64,000 nucleotides of DNA from Craterostigma plantagineum (lineage: Eukaryota > Streptophyta > Magnoliopsida > Lamiales > Linderniaceae), in the NCBI GenBank assembly GCA_027422505.1, contig JAPQWV010000001.1, positions 1,364,001-1,428,000 of the forward strand, read 5' to 3'. Below, in pieces: positions 22,781 to 35,200 of the stretch; the first letter of the stretch is position 1, and the number at the start of each line of letters is the position of its first letter. Below the pieces are notes generated by a model that saw only the letters and a list, made by a program, of their open reading frames with translations, was not told the origin of the DNA and did no database searches. Position numbers and translations under genes: made by a program.

Positions 22781-23209
22781 GACATCCTTTTTTATCACAG
22801 AAATAGATTAGAGCATAAAGTAAAAGCAGACGGAGGTGAGAAACAAAAGAGATGGGTTTGGGAGAGCTTCGTACCGTGAGAAGAAAGGACATGGCTGTTC
22901 AGCTTTCTTAATTGAAGAATTTGTTGTCAGACTGTTCAGTTTTCTATTAAATGAGGCCAAATTAATAAATCAACATTAATAACTCCGGCCACATGATAGC
23001 GTGTTATATAGTTCAATTGCCCCAAATAAAATATAGAATCATTCTTACAACGCCACATCAGCACTTCTATACAAAATCCAGCCGGAACCCACCTATATAA
23101 TCTCAGAATAGTAATCAGAATTGGATCCGCGCGCTCTGATTGGATGGTTGGGACTTCGTTGCACACGTGTCAGAACAGGAGAGTCGCCCTCCAACTTTTA
23201 TATATATAG

Positions 23210-26200
23210 ATTATTGTGTGACAGTACAACCAATTAAGGGCATTGATTAATGGGTTGCTGTATAATGTTTATAGGATGGACGGTAGATATGTTAGGTTTA
23301 ATGCATACGTAAGAGAAATATGTTTTCTTATGGGAAAATCAATATCTATATACATAATTCATATACTACAATCATTATTATGGCTTTAGAACCTTTAATT
23401 TATGTCTATCATAATTTTAGCTTAGACCACATGCACTGTTAAACTCTATTAGATAAGGGTTTGTTAGTCGGGTCAGCCTCGCATGAACGCCCTATTTGAA
23501 CTAAGATTAAATTGAAATGTAAAATTTGAGTTCTTGACTGATATTAGAATTCAATCACGAGACAATTTGTGGTATCTAATTTGAATTTTGCATTCTTATA
23601 TGCTTCTACTATACTAACTAATGTTTATTACGTTTATAACTCGTACGGTATTCGAGTTTGTGGTCCAACATATTCATGTAATAATATTATCTTGATTCGA
23701 TTTAATATTTATTTTCAATTTGTTGAGTTTTTAAACTTTATCCAAGTCCCACGACATTCGTGTAATGATGTGATTTAAGTCCTCTTTTTCGCCATATAAA
23801 TGTGTGTGCTTATCCACTTTGTAAATGACTTTTGGAGTCCTTAAACATCACAAGCTTAGACACTCCTTAACCCTACTTTCTTATGAATAAATAATACATC
23901 CATTAAAAATTGGAATTAAAAAAAAAAAAAGACGTTACAAAATTGGCTTTATTTTCCTTTCCTCCTCACAGGCAAACAAAAAAAATATATCTGTAAATAT
24001 ATTTTTGGATTGATGTTCCTTTAACTTTCCTAGTAAGAGATTACAAGCAAAACTATTTTGACATTTAATCGGATAGTATTCTTTTCGTACAATTTAAATT
24101 CTAAAGCACATACATGTCCTGTATATTATATGTACATATATCATATATGTGATAGTTTTTTTTTTTTTTTTTTGAAGTGGAGGATTTCATTCATAGATTC
24201 AAATGGACACAAGAGTACAATAGAGCAATATTCAAAAGATTACAACATTTGATTATTTCTATTGCGTAAAAGCAGATGAAAGCACAGTGCCCGTTCCAAA
24301 CCCCGAAAAAGGGAAAAAGAGAAAAACTCAAAGGAACCTCCCACGAGGGGAGGAAAAGACTCCCACGAGGGGAGGGATAAACTCCCACGAGGGGAGGAAA
24401 AGACTCCTACAAAGGGGAGAACTCCAAAACGAGTGTCTCACCCGAGGAGAACCCGCCCGACACAAACGGCCGGGCGGTGGGTGGGGTTGTCGGCGCTAGG
24501 CAGCAGGCGAGCCGGGTCGTGGTGGAAAGGTTGGGGCTGCGAGTGCGGCAAGCGGAAGGGGACGTGGGCGTGCTGGCGGAGGGTGGCGCTGCTGGCGCCG
24601 CTGGCGGAGGCTAGCGCGCCTGGTGGAGGTGGAGACGGTCTCGGGCTCGGCTGGCGGAGGCAGAGACGGAGGTGGGCGTCCGGGCAGAGAAGGCGTCGCC
24701 AGTGATAGAATTTTTTTATTTTTTTTTTTTTTTTAATTTAACGAAAGCAGAGAAGAAAAAGCAGAAAAAACATCTCCCCCTACCTCCATGTTCCCCCTAC
24801 CTCCATTAATGGAGGAGGGGGAGGAGGGGAGGAGGGGGAAGAAGGGTGGCGGCGTATGTGAGATTTAGGGTTTTGAGAGAAAAGGGGGGAGAGAAGGGGA
24901 GTTCAGTCCTATTGATATGATAGTTGAAGGGTTCACTTACATGTAGCTAAAGGGTCGTTAGGTTAGGTGTAGTTATATAATATTATACTCCGGAAAAGTC
25001 ATGAAGCTTTACTGAAATTTTAATATAAATAAACCCATAGGGTGAAAAATGAAGTCATTTTCTTGGAACATAATGAGGTAAGAGATATATGATCACTCAG
25101 TATGGAAGCAAAGTTGTCTCCAATCAACTGGGACCAGCACTACACTATACTTTGAGATAAACTTTGTGATAGCTTTGTATAGGTAACTTTCTATTAACAG
25201 AAAAATAATAAGAAATATAAAAAATGCAATCGGATATGTATATATTTAGTATGTGGTAGTAAACGATTATTGGTTATAAATGCCCATCATTCTATGCTAA
25301 TTTTTTCCAGCTTGCTTATAATTGAATTTTTTTACAAGTCTAGAAGAAGATTTCTTTTTTCTATTTATATAAACTCAAGTGGTCGCCATGTCTATCACAC
25401 AACAAATTTATTGTTTGATCGACTACGATATCATGTAAATAATTCATACTATCTCAATTGCATATTAAATTTAGATTATTGAAGAATTTATTAAGTAGGT
25501 GTGGGTCCGTTGGCATTTGAAACTTTTCGAACTAATTCAAAGCTTTACCCGAAAACGTTTGTGGACATTAGCGACATTAGATTTTCAGGAATTTCCATTC
25601 ATGTGTAAAATCAAATCTATTTACAGTAAGAAGCCAAGTCGGGGCTTGCTTCCTTCTGTAAAGATGAAATTAATTGAAAGCGAAAAATAGAAAAGTGGGG
25701 AAAAAGCAAGAAAGAAACGAAAAATGAAAATGACATATTTGTATTATGGTGTACAACTAAGTTAGTGATGTTGATACGATATAGGACAATATTCGGTTTT
25801 GACAATTGTAGCCGTATGCTGGTAGAGTACATACTGCGTACCATATTAATAAGATGAAAAGTTGAAAATCCAATAACCTACCTTCTCTTATAAAGCGAAT
25901 AAATCAACGTAAATTTTGGGGATTAAATTAAATTGTATAGGAGAGGTATAAGCCGGCTAGAACATTTACAAATATCTATATTTAATTATACATTGTAAAA
26001 CTTAATTGTTTAGCGTTGTTATGCTTTATGTGCAGATTCAAATGAAAATATAGGTTCCCGAGAAGCCCAAGCCCAAGCTCAAGCCCAATCCTAAGCTCAA
26101 GCCCAAGACCAAAAATAAAATAATTATAGAGTAATTTGGTGTGTAGTACAAAAATATAAATAAAAAGTAAATATTGGTCGGAAAATAAGCGACGGCGACT

Positions 26201-26320
26201 GTAGTGAGTAGACAAACACGACCAAAACAGATCGTTTGAACATTCTCAATCTCAGCTGGTGAGCTGAATCTAAACATTCGAGAGAAATTGAGTTCGCGCG
26301 TCGAATTTAGGAGCACAGCA
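23210..26320. other. gene-free spacer upstream of the AP-2 mu gene
   Basis: AT-rich flanks surround a GC-rich patch (24430-24710) and a putative retroposon tail (24156 onward). No gene is supported. A short tandem array of AAGCCCAAGCTC-type units occurs at 26062-26110, and the AP-2 mu promoter/5' UTR must lie in the last part. Confidence 0.5.
24156..24475 (-). mobile_element. putative LINE/retroposon 3' tail (minus strand)
   Basis: A run of about 18 T (24156-24173) followed by GAAGTGGAGGATTTCATTC reads on the minus strand as ...GAAATCCTCCACTTC then poly(A), which resembles the 3' ends of plant LINEs. Further in are three or four units of CTCCCACGAGGGGAGG (24335-24400). A second poly(T) tract lies at about 24712-24735. 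No reverse transcriptase is visible, so at most this is a 5'-truncated copy. Confidence 0.35.
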
Positions 26321-29296
26321 ATGCCGGTGGCAGCTTCGGCGATATATTTTCTGAATCTGCGGGGCGATGTCCTCATTAATCGCCTCTACCGTGACGATGT
26401 TGGGTAAACTAGGCGATCCTCTCGCTATATGTGTATTTATCTTTGAAATTATTTGTTACGCGATCTTCACCTGTACTGGTGTATTCGAAGCTCGATTTTG
26501 TTCGTGTTTCAGATCTGAATTGTGTTTGCGAGTATAATATTAGTTAACATCGAATTTTGAGTAGTTAATCACCTCTGTTCTGCTGATTTTTAGGTTATAG
26601 GCTAGACAAGGATAAGTGCAAATGGACTTGACTTGGTTATGTCCTTTTTAATTCCTTGATCTGTTAGGATTTAGGAAAAAGCTCAGTATCTGCTTCATAT
26701 TCATTCTGCTTTAATGCTCGGATGAATTTTATGAGCTTGTTTATGGGGTGGCAGCTACTTGCGTGGAGATCTTAATTAGCAGACTAGAATCCTAGGCTTG
26801 GAAATGTTATTTTATACTTTCTCAAATTGATTTACTTTTCTTATTTCAGAGGCAATATGGTGGATGCTTTCCGGACACATATAATGCAGACAAAGGAACT
26901 TGGAACATGTCCGGTTCGGCAGATTGGCGGCTGTTCCTTTTTTTACATGAGGATCAGCAATGTCTATGTTGTTATTGTTGTGAGCAGCAATGCTAATGTT
27001 GCGTGTGCATTCAAGTTTGTTGTTGAGGTAATTTCTCCATCTCCCTCATACCTTCATCTCTGGTTAGCTATTCAGCTTCAGCCAAATATTGTTATGTTTT
27101 GTGTGCGGGGGTGCTAGTGATTATATTCTAATTAGCTGAATCTGGTATGTGGAAGTGCAAATTTGAAGGTTACATAAACATTGGTTGCAGGCTGTTACAT
27201 TGTTTAAATCTTATTTTGGAGGGGCATTTGATGAAGATGCAATACGCAACAATTTCGTATTGATTTATGAGCTATTGGATGGTATGTCGGCTAGAGTTTA
27301 TCTTTCACATTTCTTTTTAACCGAGAAATTAGTCCGTGCTGCGTGAATGCGGCAGAAAGTGTCGTCTCCTTTAAGCTTATTTTTAGATAACATTTAATTT
27401 GGATGATGTGATAAGTATGTGAAGTCACGAATTTTCGGCCTTTAAAATGCAGAAATCATGGATTTTGGTTACCCTCAAAATCTGTCACCTGAAATTTTGA
27501 AGCTCTACATAACACAAGAAGGTGTGCGCTCGCCATTTTCCTCCAAGGTTAGATGTACAACTCGTTTCATTCAAGGATATGGTTTTGTCTGAAAGAGTTG
27601 TAAATATATTACTTTCTTATGGATGGGGTTACTGGTGTCCTGACTACTTCCATGTATATATAATTGACCAGCCCTCTGACAAGCCAGTTCCAAATGCAAC
27701 TTTGCAAGTTACTGGTGCTGTTGGCTGGCGTAGGGAAGGTCTTGTTTATAAGAAAAATGAGGTTAGATAACTGTGGCGTTTCTGATTTTTTTGATGTGCT
27801 GAAAAGATTCTGACATTATAATGTTAACAGGTATTTCTTGATATTGTGGAAAGTGTTAATCTTCTGATGTCTTCAAAAGGTAAGCAATTTAGTGAAACTC
27901 TGTTACACATTCTTTTGGATTTTCCTATGTAGTAAATTTCATTTTGTGCATTTTTTATTTATATACTTGTTGCACCTTTATAGGTAGTGTTCTGCGCTGC
28001 GATGTCACTGGGAAGATTCTTATGAAATGCTTCCTTTCTGGAATGCCTGATCTGAAGTTGGGCTTAAACGATAAAATTGGACTCGAGAAAGAGTCTCAGC
28101 TTAAGTCCCGTCCCGCAAAGAGGTATGTCATGATTCTTTCCTGATTCCTACACTATGAAGAGGTCAAGGAAGTGCCCTGGAATTATTTCTAATATTCCTG
28201 GTTAACCTTTTTTTGTATGTTATCTTGCAGTGGAAAAACTATTGAGCTTGATGATGTCACTTTTCATCAATGTGTAAACTTGACGAGATTTAATTCAGAA
28301 AAGACTGTTAGTTTTGTCCCTCCAGATGGTGAATTTGAACTGATGAAGTAAGTTGATAATCTCATTTAAGATGCATCTAAAATATTGAATCTTATTCATG
28401 TGATGCTCTGGACAAATACACTTCCCTTACATTTCAAGTGCATATTACTTCACAAGTTTGTTGTGTGTAATCAATAGGTACCGAATCACGGAAGGGGTCA
28501 ACCTGCCGTTTCGGGTTTTGCCAACAATCAAGGAATTGGGTCGGACACGCATGGAAGTGAATGTGAAGGTTGGTCATCTATAATTAATCAGTCATCAGTG
28601 TATTTCACTATCATAGTTCTATCTTCACATAGTAGCTATTCTTTTTAGGTCAAGAGTGTTTTTGGGGCGAAAATGTTTGCTTTAGGCGTGGTTGTTAAAA
28701 TTCCCGTTCCAAAACAAACAGCAAAAACAAGTTTCCAGGTTACTTCAGGCCGGGCAAAGTACAATCCGTCTATTGACTGTATAGTTTGGAAGTAAGCTGC
28801 TAATGTTCGCGACATATTGAAACTGCTTTATTAAGGCTGCTTTTGGGTACATGCTGTGAGTGAGTGAGTGTGACTGCTTTCTTTTCAGGATAAGGAAATT
28901 CCCTGGACAAACTGAGCCTACGCTGAGTGCCGAAGTAGAGCTAATATCTACCATGACAGAAAAGAAATCATGGACAAGACCTCCCATTCAAATGGAATTT
29001 CAGGTGGATATATTAGAAACTGTTCCTTTTTTTTTTCTGAAGAATAATTCTACGCTAAAATCTTGATGACTTAATCTGTTGTTGCCAATCCATTCCTCAG
29101 GTCCCTATGTTCACAGCGTCGGGATTGCGAGTTCGCTTCCTCAAGGTATCAATCTTGATATTCTTATCCTTGACTTTTAGTTTATTTGTAAACTCAATCC
29201 AATTTTTTTTCTCAGGTTTGGGAAAAGAGTGGCTACAACACCGTGGAATGGGTTCGATACATCACAAAAGCAGGTTCGTATGAAATTAGGTGCTAA
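26321..29296 (+). CDS. AP2M: AP-2 complex subunit mu (clathrin adaptor medium chain)
   Basis: Medium subunit of the plasma-membrane AP-2 adaptor, which binds YxxPhi cargo signals and PtdIns(4,5)P2 in clathrin-mediated endocytosis. Thirteen exons: 26321-26403, 26850-27027, 27191-27281, 27453-27547, 27672-27761, 27831-27879, 27984-28122, 28231-28347, 28478-28568, 28649-28791, 28889-29003, 29101-29145, 29216-29296. The sum is 438 codons plus stop, the same length I recall for Arabidopsis AP2M, with all phases consistent. The N-terminal longin-like domain starts [20 protein letters not shown]. The linker contains [13 protein letters not shown]. The mu-homology domain includes [53 protein letters not shown] and the C-terminal [20 protein letters not shown]. 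No disruption is seen. Nearly every block is recognisable, so confidence is high. Confidence 0.97.
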
Positions 29297-29944
29297 GTGA
29301 GGGATCTCGATCGATCGAGGAGAATGAATTTCTTGTTCCGACTTTCTACGCATAGTACGTTTTCAAAAGCAATTACGGTTTGTTGTGTGCTGATTGATTT
29401 GGATCAAATTAGTATTGTTGTTATTTTACATATAATTATGCGATATTAGGTTCCATTTATGAATCAATTGATATGTATAGCAGACTCCCCTTTTACTATT
29501 ATATTGAGTCGAATTGCAAGATGATTTTCCGATTTGAATGATATGATAAAGACAGAGCTAATGCATTCTTCCAGGAGACTACAGTAGTGCAATAATCCCC
29601 ACGGAAACACTCAAAACACATAAAATGTCGCGACATTTATTTGCTCGGAACTCAATGCTAGAAAAGGACGACACTGCACTGGCAAAAGTTTTTATCATGT
29701 CTACTGCAGTGCATACTGAGTGAGCATATACATATCCTTCCTTTCAGTTTCCCATTGTTACTCAAATATAAAGTTTACATATTTTTTCGCTTAAAACTTT
29801 CGTACGGTGATCCTGATAACTAGGTAGTAATAATTTTTTCAAATACAACAAACGACAAATTACAGTTCTCTTGGCTCTTGTGCAGAAACATATCAAAAAA
29901 GAGAAAAACTTAAAAAAAAATATACGTACATCCCTATCTACTTG
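29297..29944. other. 3' flank of AP-2 mu, no gene seen
   Basis: AT-rich sequence following the AP-2 mu stop codon; presumably 3' UTR and spacer before the tandem array. No feature is recognised. Confidence 0.5.
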
Positions 29945-31252
29945 CAAGTTGCATTGCAGTACAACACCACGGACGTGACGGAATAGCAGTAGTACGATGA
30001 CTATCCAGGTATATATTGTTTAGGTGGTAAAAAATATCTGGACATCGAAGTAAAACGTTTCTTGCAACTGATTTGCACTTTGACCACATATTCGAAAAAC
30101 ATTTCGATACGCGACACTGCATACAAGTATGCACATGACCTCGTCCGGTTTTTTACGACTCTGCCAAGAACCTAAAATCAACAACTGTTGTTTCATGGCC
30201 GTTCAGCAAGCCGTTCAGACCTAAAATCAACAACTGCAAAGATCTCGGCATTATGTTGAATTTTCAAGTGATTTCTTCGAACGTAATATTTCGCCTTTAA
30301 GATTTTGCCGTAACTTGGTCGTGCATTTGCCTGAACATACGTATGTAGTATGGCTATTTAATTCTTATTTAACTGGACGTCATCTAATTTTTTTCTCCAT
30401 ACTTGTATTTGTTTGCCCTTCTCAGCCTAAAATCTGAAAAGCCGAGCCCAGAGACATTGATTGCATGATTATGCAATCTTATGGCGATGTGCTGCTGGAT
30501 TTTCAGAGGGAATTATTAACCACGATTTCACGAGCCATTATTCACCACGGGCGTGATGGAATAGTAGTGGTACGATGACTTGTATATATTTTGCATAGCC
30601 GATATATTACAAAATTGAGAGACGTCTTATAATCTTTCCGAAATTTGTTTATTTCCAACACAACACGTGCAAAAAATCAGATACAGCAAAATAGTTTTAC
30701 GTAAAGTTATTATCCGCAGAACTTTTACTACTAATTTCATTTGCATTGAAATGATAGAATTTTGTTCATGCATACTTAAAAATAATATGTACTCTCTCAC
30801 CGAATGGACAAACTCTGCTACTGAGGATTGGTGCATCCAGAATGTGAAAGCAATCAAACTTTACGAATATACATCAGCACGTGAGGCACATGAGGCACAT
30901 GAGTCCCGCGTCCCATGGGAGTGGTCTCTCCTCCAATTTATCGACTCTATCAAGATCTGGGTATACATTGTATAGGTGGTCAAAAATATCCTGGACATCG
31001 AAGTAAAACGTTTCTTGCAACCGATTTGCCCTTTGACCACATATTCGAAAAGCATTTCAATACGCGCCACTGAATGCACGTATGCACATGACCTCGTCCG
31101 GTTCTTTTACGACTCTGTCAAGAACCTAAAATCAACCGACGTTCCATGGTGTAAGTAGACAAAGTTGTTTCCGCACCCCAGTACGAACATGTGAGAGCGT
31201 GTTTCCTCTACCCTAAGGAGACAAAGTTGGATCCGCACCGCAGTACGAAACT

Positions 31253-31636
31253 GTGAGAGCGTGTTTCCTCTACCCTAAGGAGACAAAGTTGAAGGATCCA
31301 TCTCAGCATTATGCTGAATTTTCAAGTGATTTCTTCGAACGTAATATTTCGCGTTTAAGATTTTGCCGTAACTTGGTCGTGCATTTGGACGAACATATGT
31401 ATGTAATATGGCTACTTAATTCTTATTTAACTGGACGTCATCTAATTTTTTTCTCCATACTTGTACTTGTTTGGCCTTCTCAGCCTAAAATCTCAAAAGC
31501 CGAGCCCGGAGACATTGATTGCATGATTATGCAATCTTGTGGCTATGTGTTGCTGGATTTCCAGAGGGAATTATTAACCACGATTACACGAGTCATTATT
31601 CATCACGGACGTGACGGAATTGTATTAGTACGATGA
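31253..31636 (+). other. open frame in array copy 2 (127 codons), unknown
   Basis: Protein-like frame from RACFLYPKETKLKDPSQHYAE through DFFERNISRLRFCRNLVVHL to LLDFQRELLTTITRVIIHHG, ending just before the unit boundary. The same frame is open in copy 3. No domain is recognised. It may be a relic of coding sequence duplicated with the array. Confidence 0.3.
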
Positions 31637-32106
31637 CTTATATATATTTTGCATAGCCGATGTATTAAAAAATTGAGAAACATCATAATCTTTCCTAAAT
31701 TTGTTTATTTCCAACACTAACACGTGCAAAAAATCAGATACAGCAAAACAATTTTATGTAAAGTTATTATCCGCAGAACGTTTACTACTAATTTCATTTG
31801 CATTGAAATGATAGACGGCACAGAAAAACAAAATGATAGAATTTTGTTCATGCATACTTAAAAACAATATGAACTCTCTCACCGAATGGACAAACTCTGC
31901 TATTGAGGATTGTTGCATCCAGAATGCAAAAGCAACCCAACTTTACGAATATAAGTCAGCACGTGAAGCACATGGGTCCCGCGTCCCATGGGACTGCCAC
32001 GTCTCTTCTCCAATTTCTCGACTCTATCAAAAGATCCGGGTATACATTGTATATGTGGTCAAAAACATCCTGGACATCGAAGTAAAACTTTCTTGCGAAT
32101 TTCCCT

Positions 32107-32712
32107 TTGACCACATATTCGAAAAGCATTTCGATACGTGCCACTGCATGCGTGTATGCACATGCCCTCGTTCGGTTTTTTTACGACTCTTCCAAGAACC
32201 TAAAATCAACAACCGTCGTTACATGGTGTAAGGAGACAAAGTTGTTTCATCACCCAGTACGAACCTGTGAGAGCGTGTTTCCTCTACCCCATGGAGACAA
32301 AGTTGGATTCGCACCGCAGTACGAACCTGTGATAGCGTGTTTCCTCTACCCTAAGGAGACAAAGTTGAAGGATCCATCTCAGCATTATGCTGAATATTCA
32401 AGTAATTTCTTCGAACGTAATATTTCACGTTTAAGATTTTACCGTAACTTGGTCGTGCATTTGCCCGAACATACGTATGTAGTATGGCTATTTGACTATT
32501 ATTTAACTGGACGTCATCTAATTGTTTTCTCCATACTTGTATTTGTTTGGCTTTCTCAGTCTAATATCTCAAAAGTCGAGCCCAGAGACTTTGATTGCAT
32601 GATTATGCAATCTTATGGAGATGTGCTACTGGATTTCCAGAGGGAATTATTAACCACGGTTTCACGAGTCATTATTCATTATGGACGTGATGGAATAGTA
32701 GTAGTACGATGA
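32107..32712 (+). other. open frame in array copy 3 (201 codons), unknown
   Basis: The longest frame in the array. Its C-terminal 125 residues match the copy 2 frame with conservative changes (for example NLVVHLPEHTYVVWLFDYYL). The N-terminal part runs through the 61-bp subrepeats and is probably non-genic. No known family is recognised. Confidence 0.3.
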
Positions 32713-33264
32713 CTTATATATATTTTGCATAGCCGATGTATAACAAAATTGAGAGACGTCTTATAATCATTTCGAAATTTGTTTATTTCCAACATAACAC
32801 ATGCAAAAATCAGATACAACAAAACAATTTTACGTAAATTTATTATCCGCAGAAAATTTACTACTAATTTCATTTGCATTGAAATGATAGACTACATAGA
32901 AAAACAAAATGATAGAAGTTTGTTCATGCATACTTAAAAATAATATGTACTCTCTCACCGAATGGACAAACTCTGTTACTGAGTATTGATGCATCCAGAA
33001 TGTGAAAGCAATCAAACTTTACGGGTATACATTGTATAGGCGGTCAAAAACATCCTGGATATCGAAGTAAAACATTTCTTGCAACCGATTTGCACTTTGA
33101 CCACATTCGAATAACATTTCGATACACGCCACTGCATGCACGTTGCACATGACCTCGTCTGGTTTTTTGGCGACTCTGCCAAGAACCTAAAATCAACAAC
33201 TGTTGTTCCATGGCCGTTCAGCAAGCCATTCAGACCTAAAATCAACAACTGCCAAGATCTGCGG

Positions 33265-35200
33265 GACTCGGCAGCACTTCATCGGCAAGGCTGTTGGGAC
33301 TCGGCGACGTCATTGCTGGGGGCGTCAAATTAAGCATCGGACTCGACTGCACGTCGTTGTTGGGGGCGTCCAAATTAGGCATCATTCCGTTGTTTAAGGC
33401 GTTCAAAGTCTGTCCTTCGTTGATCATCCGCTTCACGCTTCTCTACCTCGACGTTAGGGTCTTCCACGCTGTGGTGCTGGTTGATGGCCACCGCATGCTA
33501 GTTGCGCTGCTGGCACTACTGCTGCTCAACGTTGTGGTCTTCCAAGGTGTGGTGGCTCTGACTGCTGGCCCCTACATGCTGGTCGCGCTGGTGTCACTGC
33601 TGCAGCTCGACGTTGTGGTCTTCTACGCAAAGCTAACCGCGTTAAAGTTCTGTAGTATTTTTTCAGGTCTGCCCAAAAGATTTATGGAATCTATTACGAA
33701 GCATTTCAAGACATTTATTTTTAGCTAAAAGTCAACACAAATCGTAATATTAACTTAGTCGCTCCCTCTGCCGCAGAGTACGAAGAAACATGTTTTCCTG
33801 GAACAATCTTTCTTTCCTCAAGATTTCCAACAAAATGAAGTATTGACATTACGTCATTCATGCCCAACAGACAGCCAAGCCCAACAATGCTTTATGCCAT
33901 ACTGCTAATGCCTGCTGGGTTTCTCCATTTTCCGAGGTAATTGATAAACAACAAAATGATTATCCGGATTAGTTCATTCTGCTAAACAAAGAAAGATGCA
34001 CCGTAACTAAAACCTGCAACCTTGTAATCCTGTATTTACAGACGTGGAACCCATTTTTGATTTCAAACCATTTTCGTTCACAACTTCTATGGGACTACAT
34101 CCGGATTCTTTGAGCTTCTTATTCAAGTCCTTCCTAAGCTCGTCTAGTTTGTTTAGAAGATTTCCTCCCTACAAACTGATTGTACAAAACAAGTTAGAGC
34201 ACACATTGGAGGCAAAATGATACGTGCAAACTGCAATATAATAAAATACATACTTACCTGCCGCATGCTCAAGATAAATGATGATCATTTATCAACGTGA
34301 ATCCTTTTAATCGAGTCCCCAAACTCGTGAAAGAGACATAGACCAATATTGATTCAATATAATTAATGTGATCCGTACCAAGAACGTAAGACACTCTTTT
34401 ACGCAGGTCGTCGAAATTTTGCCGATGACTAATGATTGGTTCTTGCTGAAGATGCCTACATCTGCCGTTAGAATAATCGTTTCGGCTACTTAAAGCTCTG
34501 CTTCAGTCGGCCAATTTCATTGTCAAGTTGCGGTATTCGACATCACTGTGTCAACAGGGGCGTTGGACTCGGCGGCACGTCGTTGCTGGGGGCGTGCAGA
34601 TTAGGCAGTACTTTGTCGTCAAGGGCATTCGAAGTCTGCCCTTCGTTTGCTGATCTTCCACTTCGTGCTGCTCCTCCTCGACGTTGTGGTCTTCCACGTC
34701 ATGGTGCTGATTGCTGGTCCCCGCATGCTAGTCGCGCTGCTAACACTAATGCAGCTCGGTGTGGTTGTCTTCCACGCCGTGGTGGTTCTGATTGCTCGGC
34801 CATGTCGTCGCCTGGTAGTTGCGCTGTTGCAGCTCGACGTTGGGATCGTTCCGCCGTGGTGACTCTAAACAAGTGTGGTCTCCGTCATCATCGTCCTCTT
34901 CCACGTCCGAGTCTAGATGAGTGTGGTCCCCAATGTCGTATTCCATGACGTCCTGATGCCCGTGGTCGTTGTCGATGTGTCCCTGTTCGTCTTCCGATTA
35001 CATCCGCAAAACGAGGCATATGAGTTTTCTACCCAAAAGAATTATGTAATTTATTAGGAAGCAATTCAAAACTTTTAATTTAATTAAAATTCTGCACAAA
35101 TCGTACGCTTAACCTTGTGGCTCCCTTTGCTGTAGAGTACGAAGAAGGGTGTTGTTGTCATGGCACAATCTTTCTTTTCTCAAGACATTCCAATCATTGA
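33265..35200. repeat. degenerate duplicated GC-rich segment (two copies ~1.2-1.36 kb apart)
   Basis: Copy 1 (about 33290-33850) and copy 2 (about 34550-35200) share CTGGGGGCGTC.AATTAGGCA, GTCTGCCCTTCGTT, CGACGTTGTGGTCTTCCACG, CCCGCATGCTAGTCGCGCTG, and 1.3 kb later CAGAGTACGAAGAA followed by CAATCTTTCTTTCCTCAAGA. Within each copy CGACGTTGTGGTCTTCCACG-type units repeat every 60-70 bp. Read on the minus strand these encode degenerate acidic/His-rich repeats (EDHNVELQQ-like) with many stops. Probably a decayed, duplicated gene or element; the family is not recognised. Confidence 0.65.
34008..34168 (-). pseudogene. exon-like relic between the duplicated segments
   Basis: After an AG acceptor at 34170-34169 the minus strand reads GGNLLNKLDELRKDLNKKLK, then ESGCSPIEVVNENGLKSKMG, and stops soon after. 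The Lys/Leu heptad-like start suggests a coiled coil. A second protein-like stretch (NFDDLRKRVSYVLGTDHINY, minus strand, about 34345-34440) lies upstream in the same orientation. Together they look like remnants of a multi-exon minus-strand gene that I cannot identify. Confidence 0.3.

Larger units (their letters stand above)
14999..23209 (+). mobile_element. Helitron-like element (composite, gene fragments inside)
   Basis: The left end is TCAATATTTACTATACTAGG followed by the hairpin CCCCGTGCGATGCACGGGG, a sequence type I associate with plant Helitron 5' ends. The right end has a short hairpin, GGAG...CTCC at about 23179-23193, followed after a dozen bases by ACTTTTATATATATAG, as in Helitron 3' ends (ideally hairpin then CTRR). 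There is no target duplication, as expected for Helitrons. No RepHel protein is visible, so it would be non-autonomous. The inside holds a second copy of the 5' region (16464-17855), nested MITEs, tandem duplications and gene-like fragments. The exact boundaries, and whether this is one element or several nested ones, are uncertain. Confidence 0.5.
29945..33255 (+). repeat. tandem array of an unrecognised ~1.06-1.08 kb unit
   Basis: At least two full and two partial units. The landmark GCATTATG.TGAATTTTC lies at 30248, 31304 and 32382, giving periods of 1056 and 1078. Other landmarks recur in the same order: GTGATGGAATAGTAGT-type unit end, TCACCGAATGGACAAACTCTG, CTGGACATCGAAGTAAAACG, TGCACATGACCTCGTC, and TGATTGCATGATTATGCAAT. 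The first copy lacks its left part. The last stops near 33255 after CCTAAAATCAACAACTGCC. Copies 2 and 3 also contain a 61-bp subrepeat (GAGACAAAGTTG...GAGAGCGTGTTTCCTCTACC). No terminal repeats, poly(A) or transposase identify it as a known mobile element. Confidence 0.85.

Noticed and set aside
24433..24705. 90-codon Arg/Gly/Trp-rich frame
   Set aside because: It arises from GC-rich low-complexity sequence; composition is not protein-like and no domain is visible.
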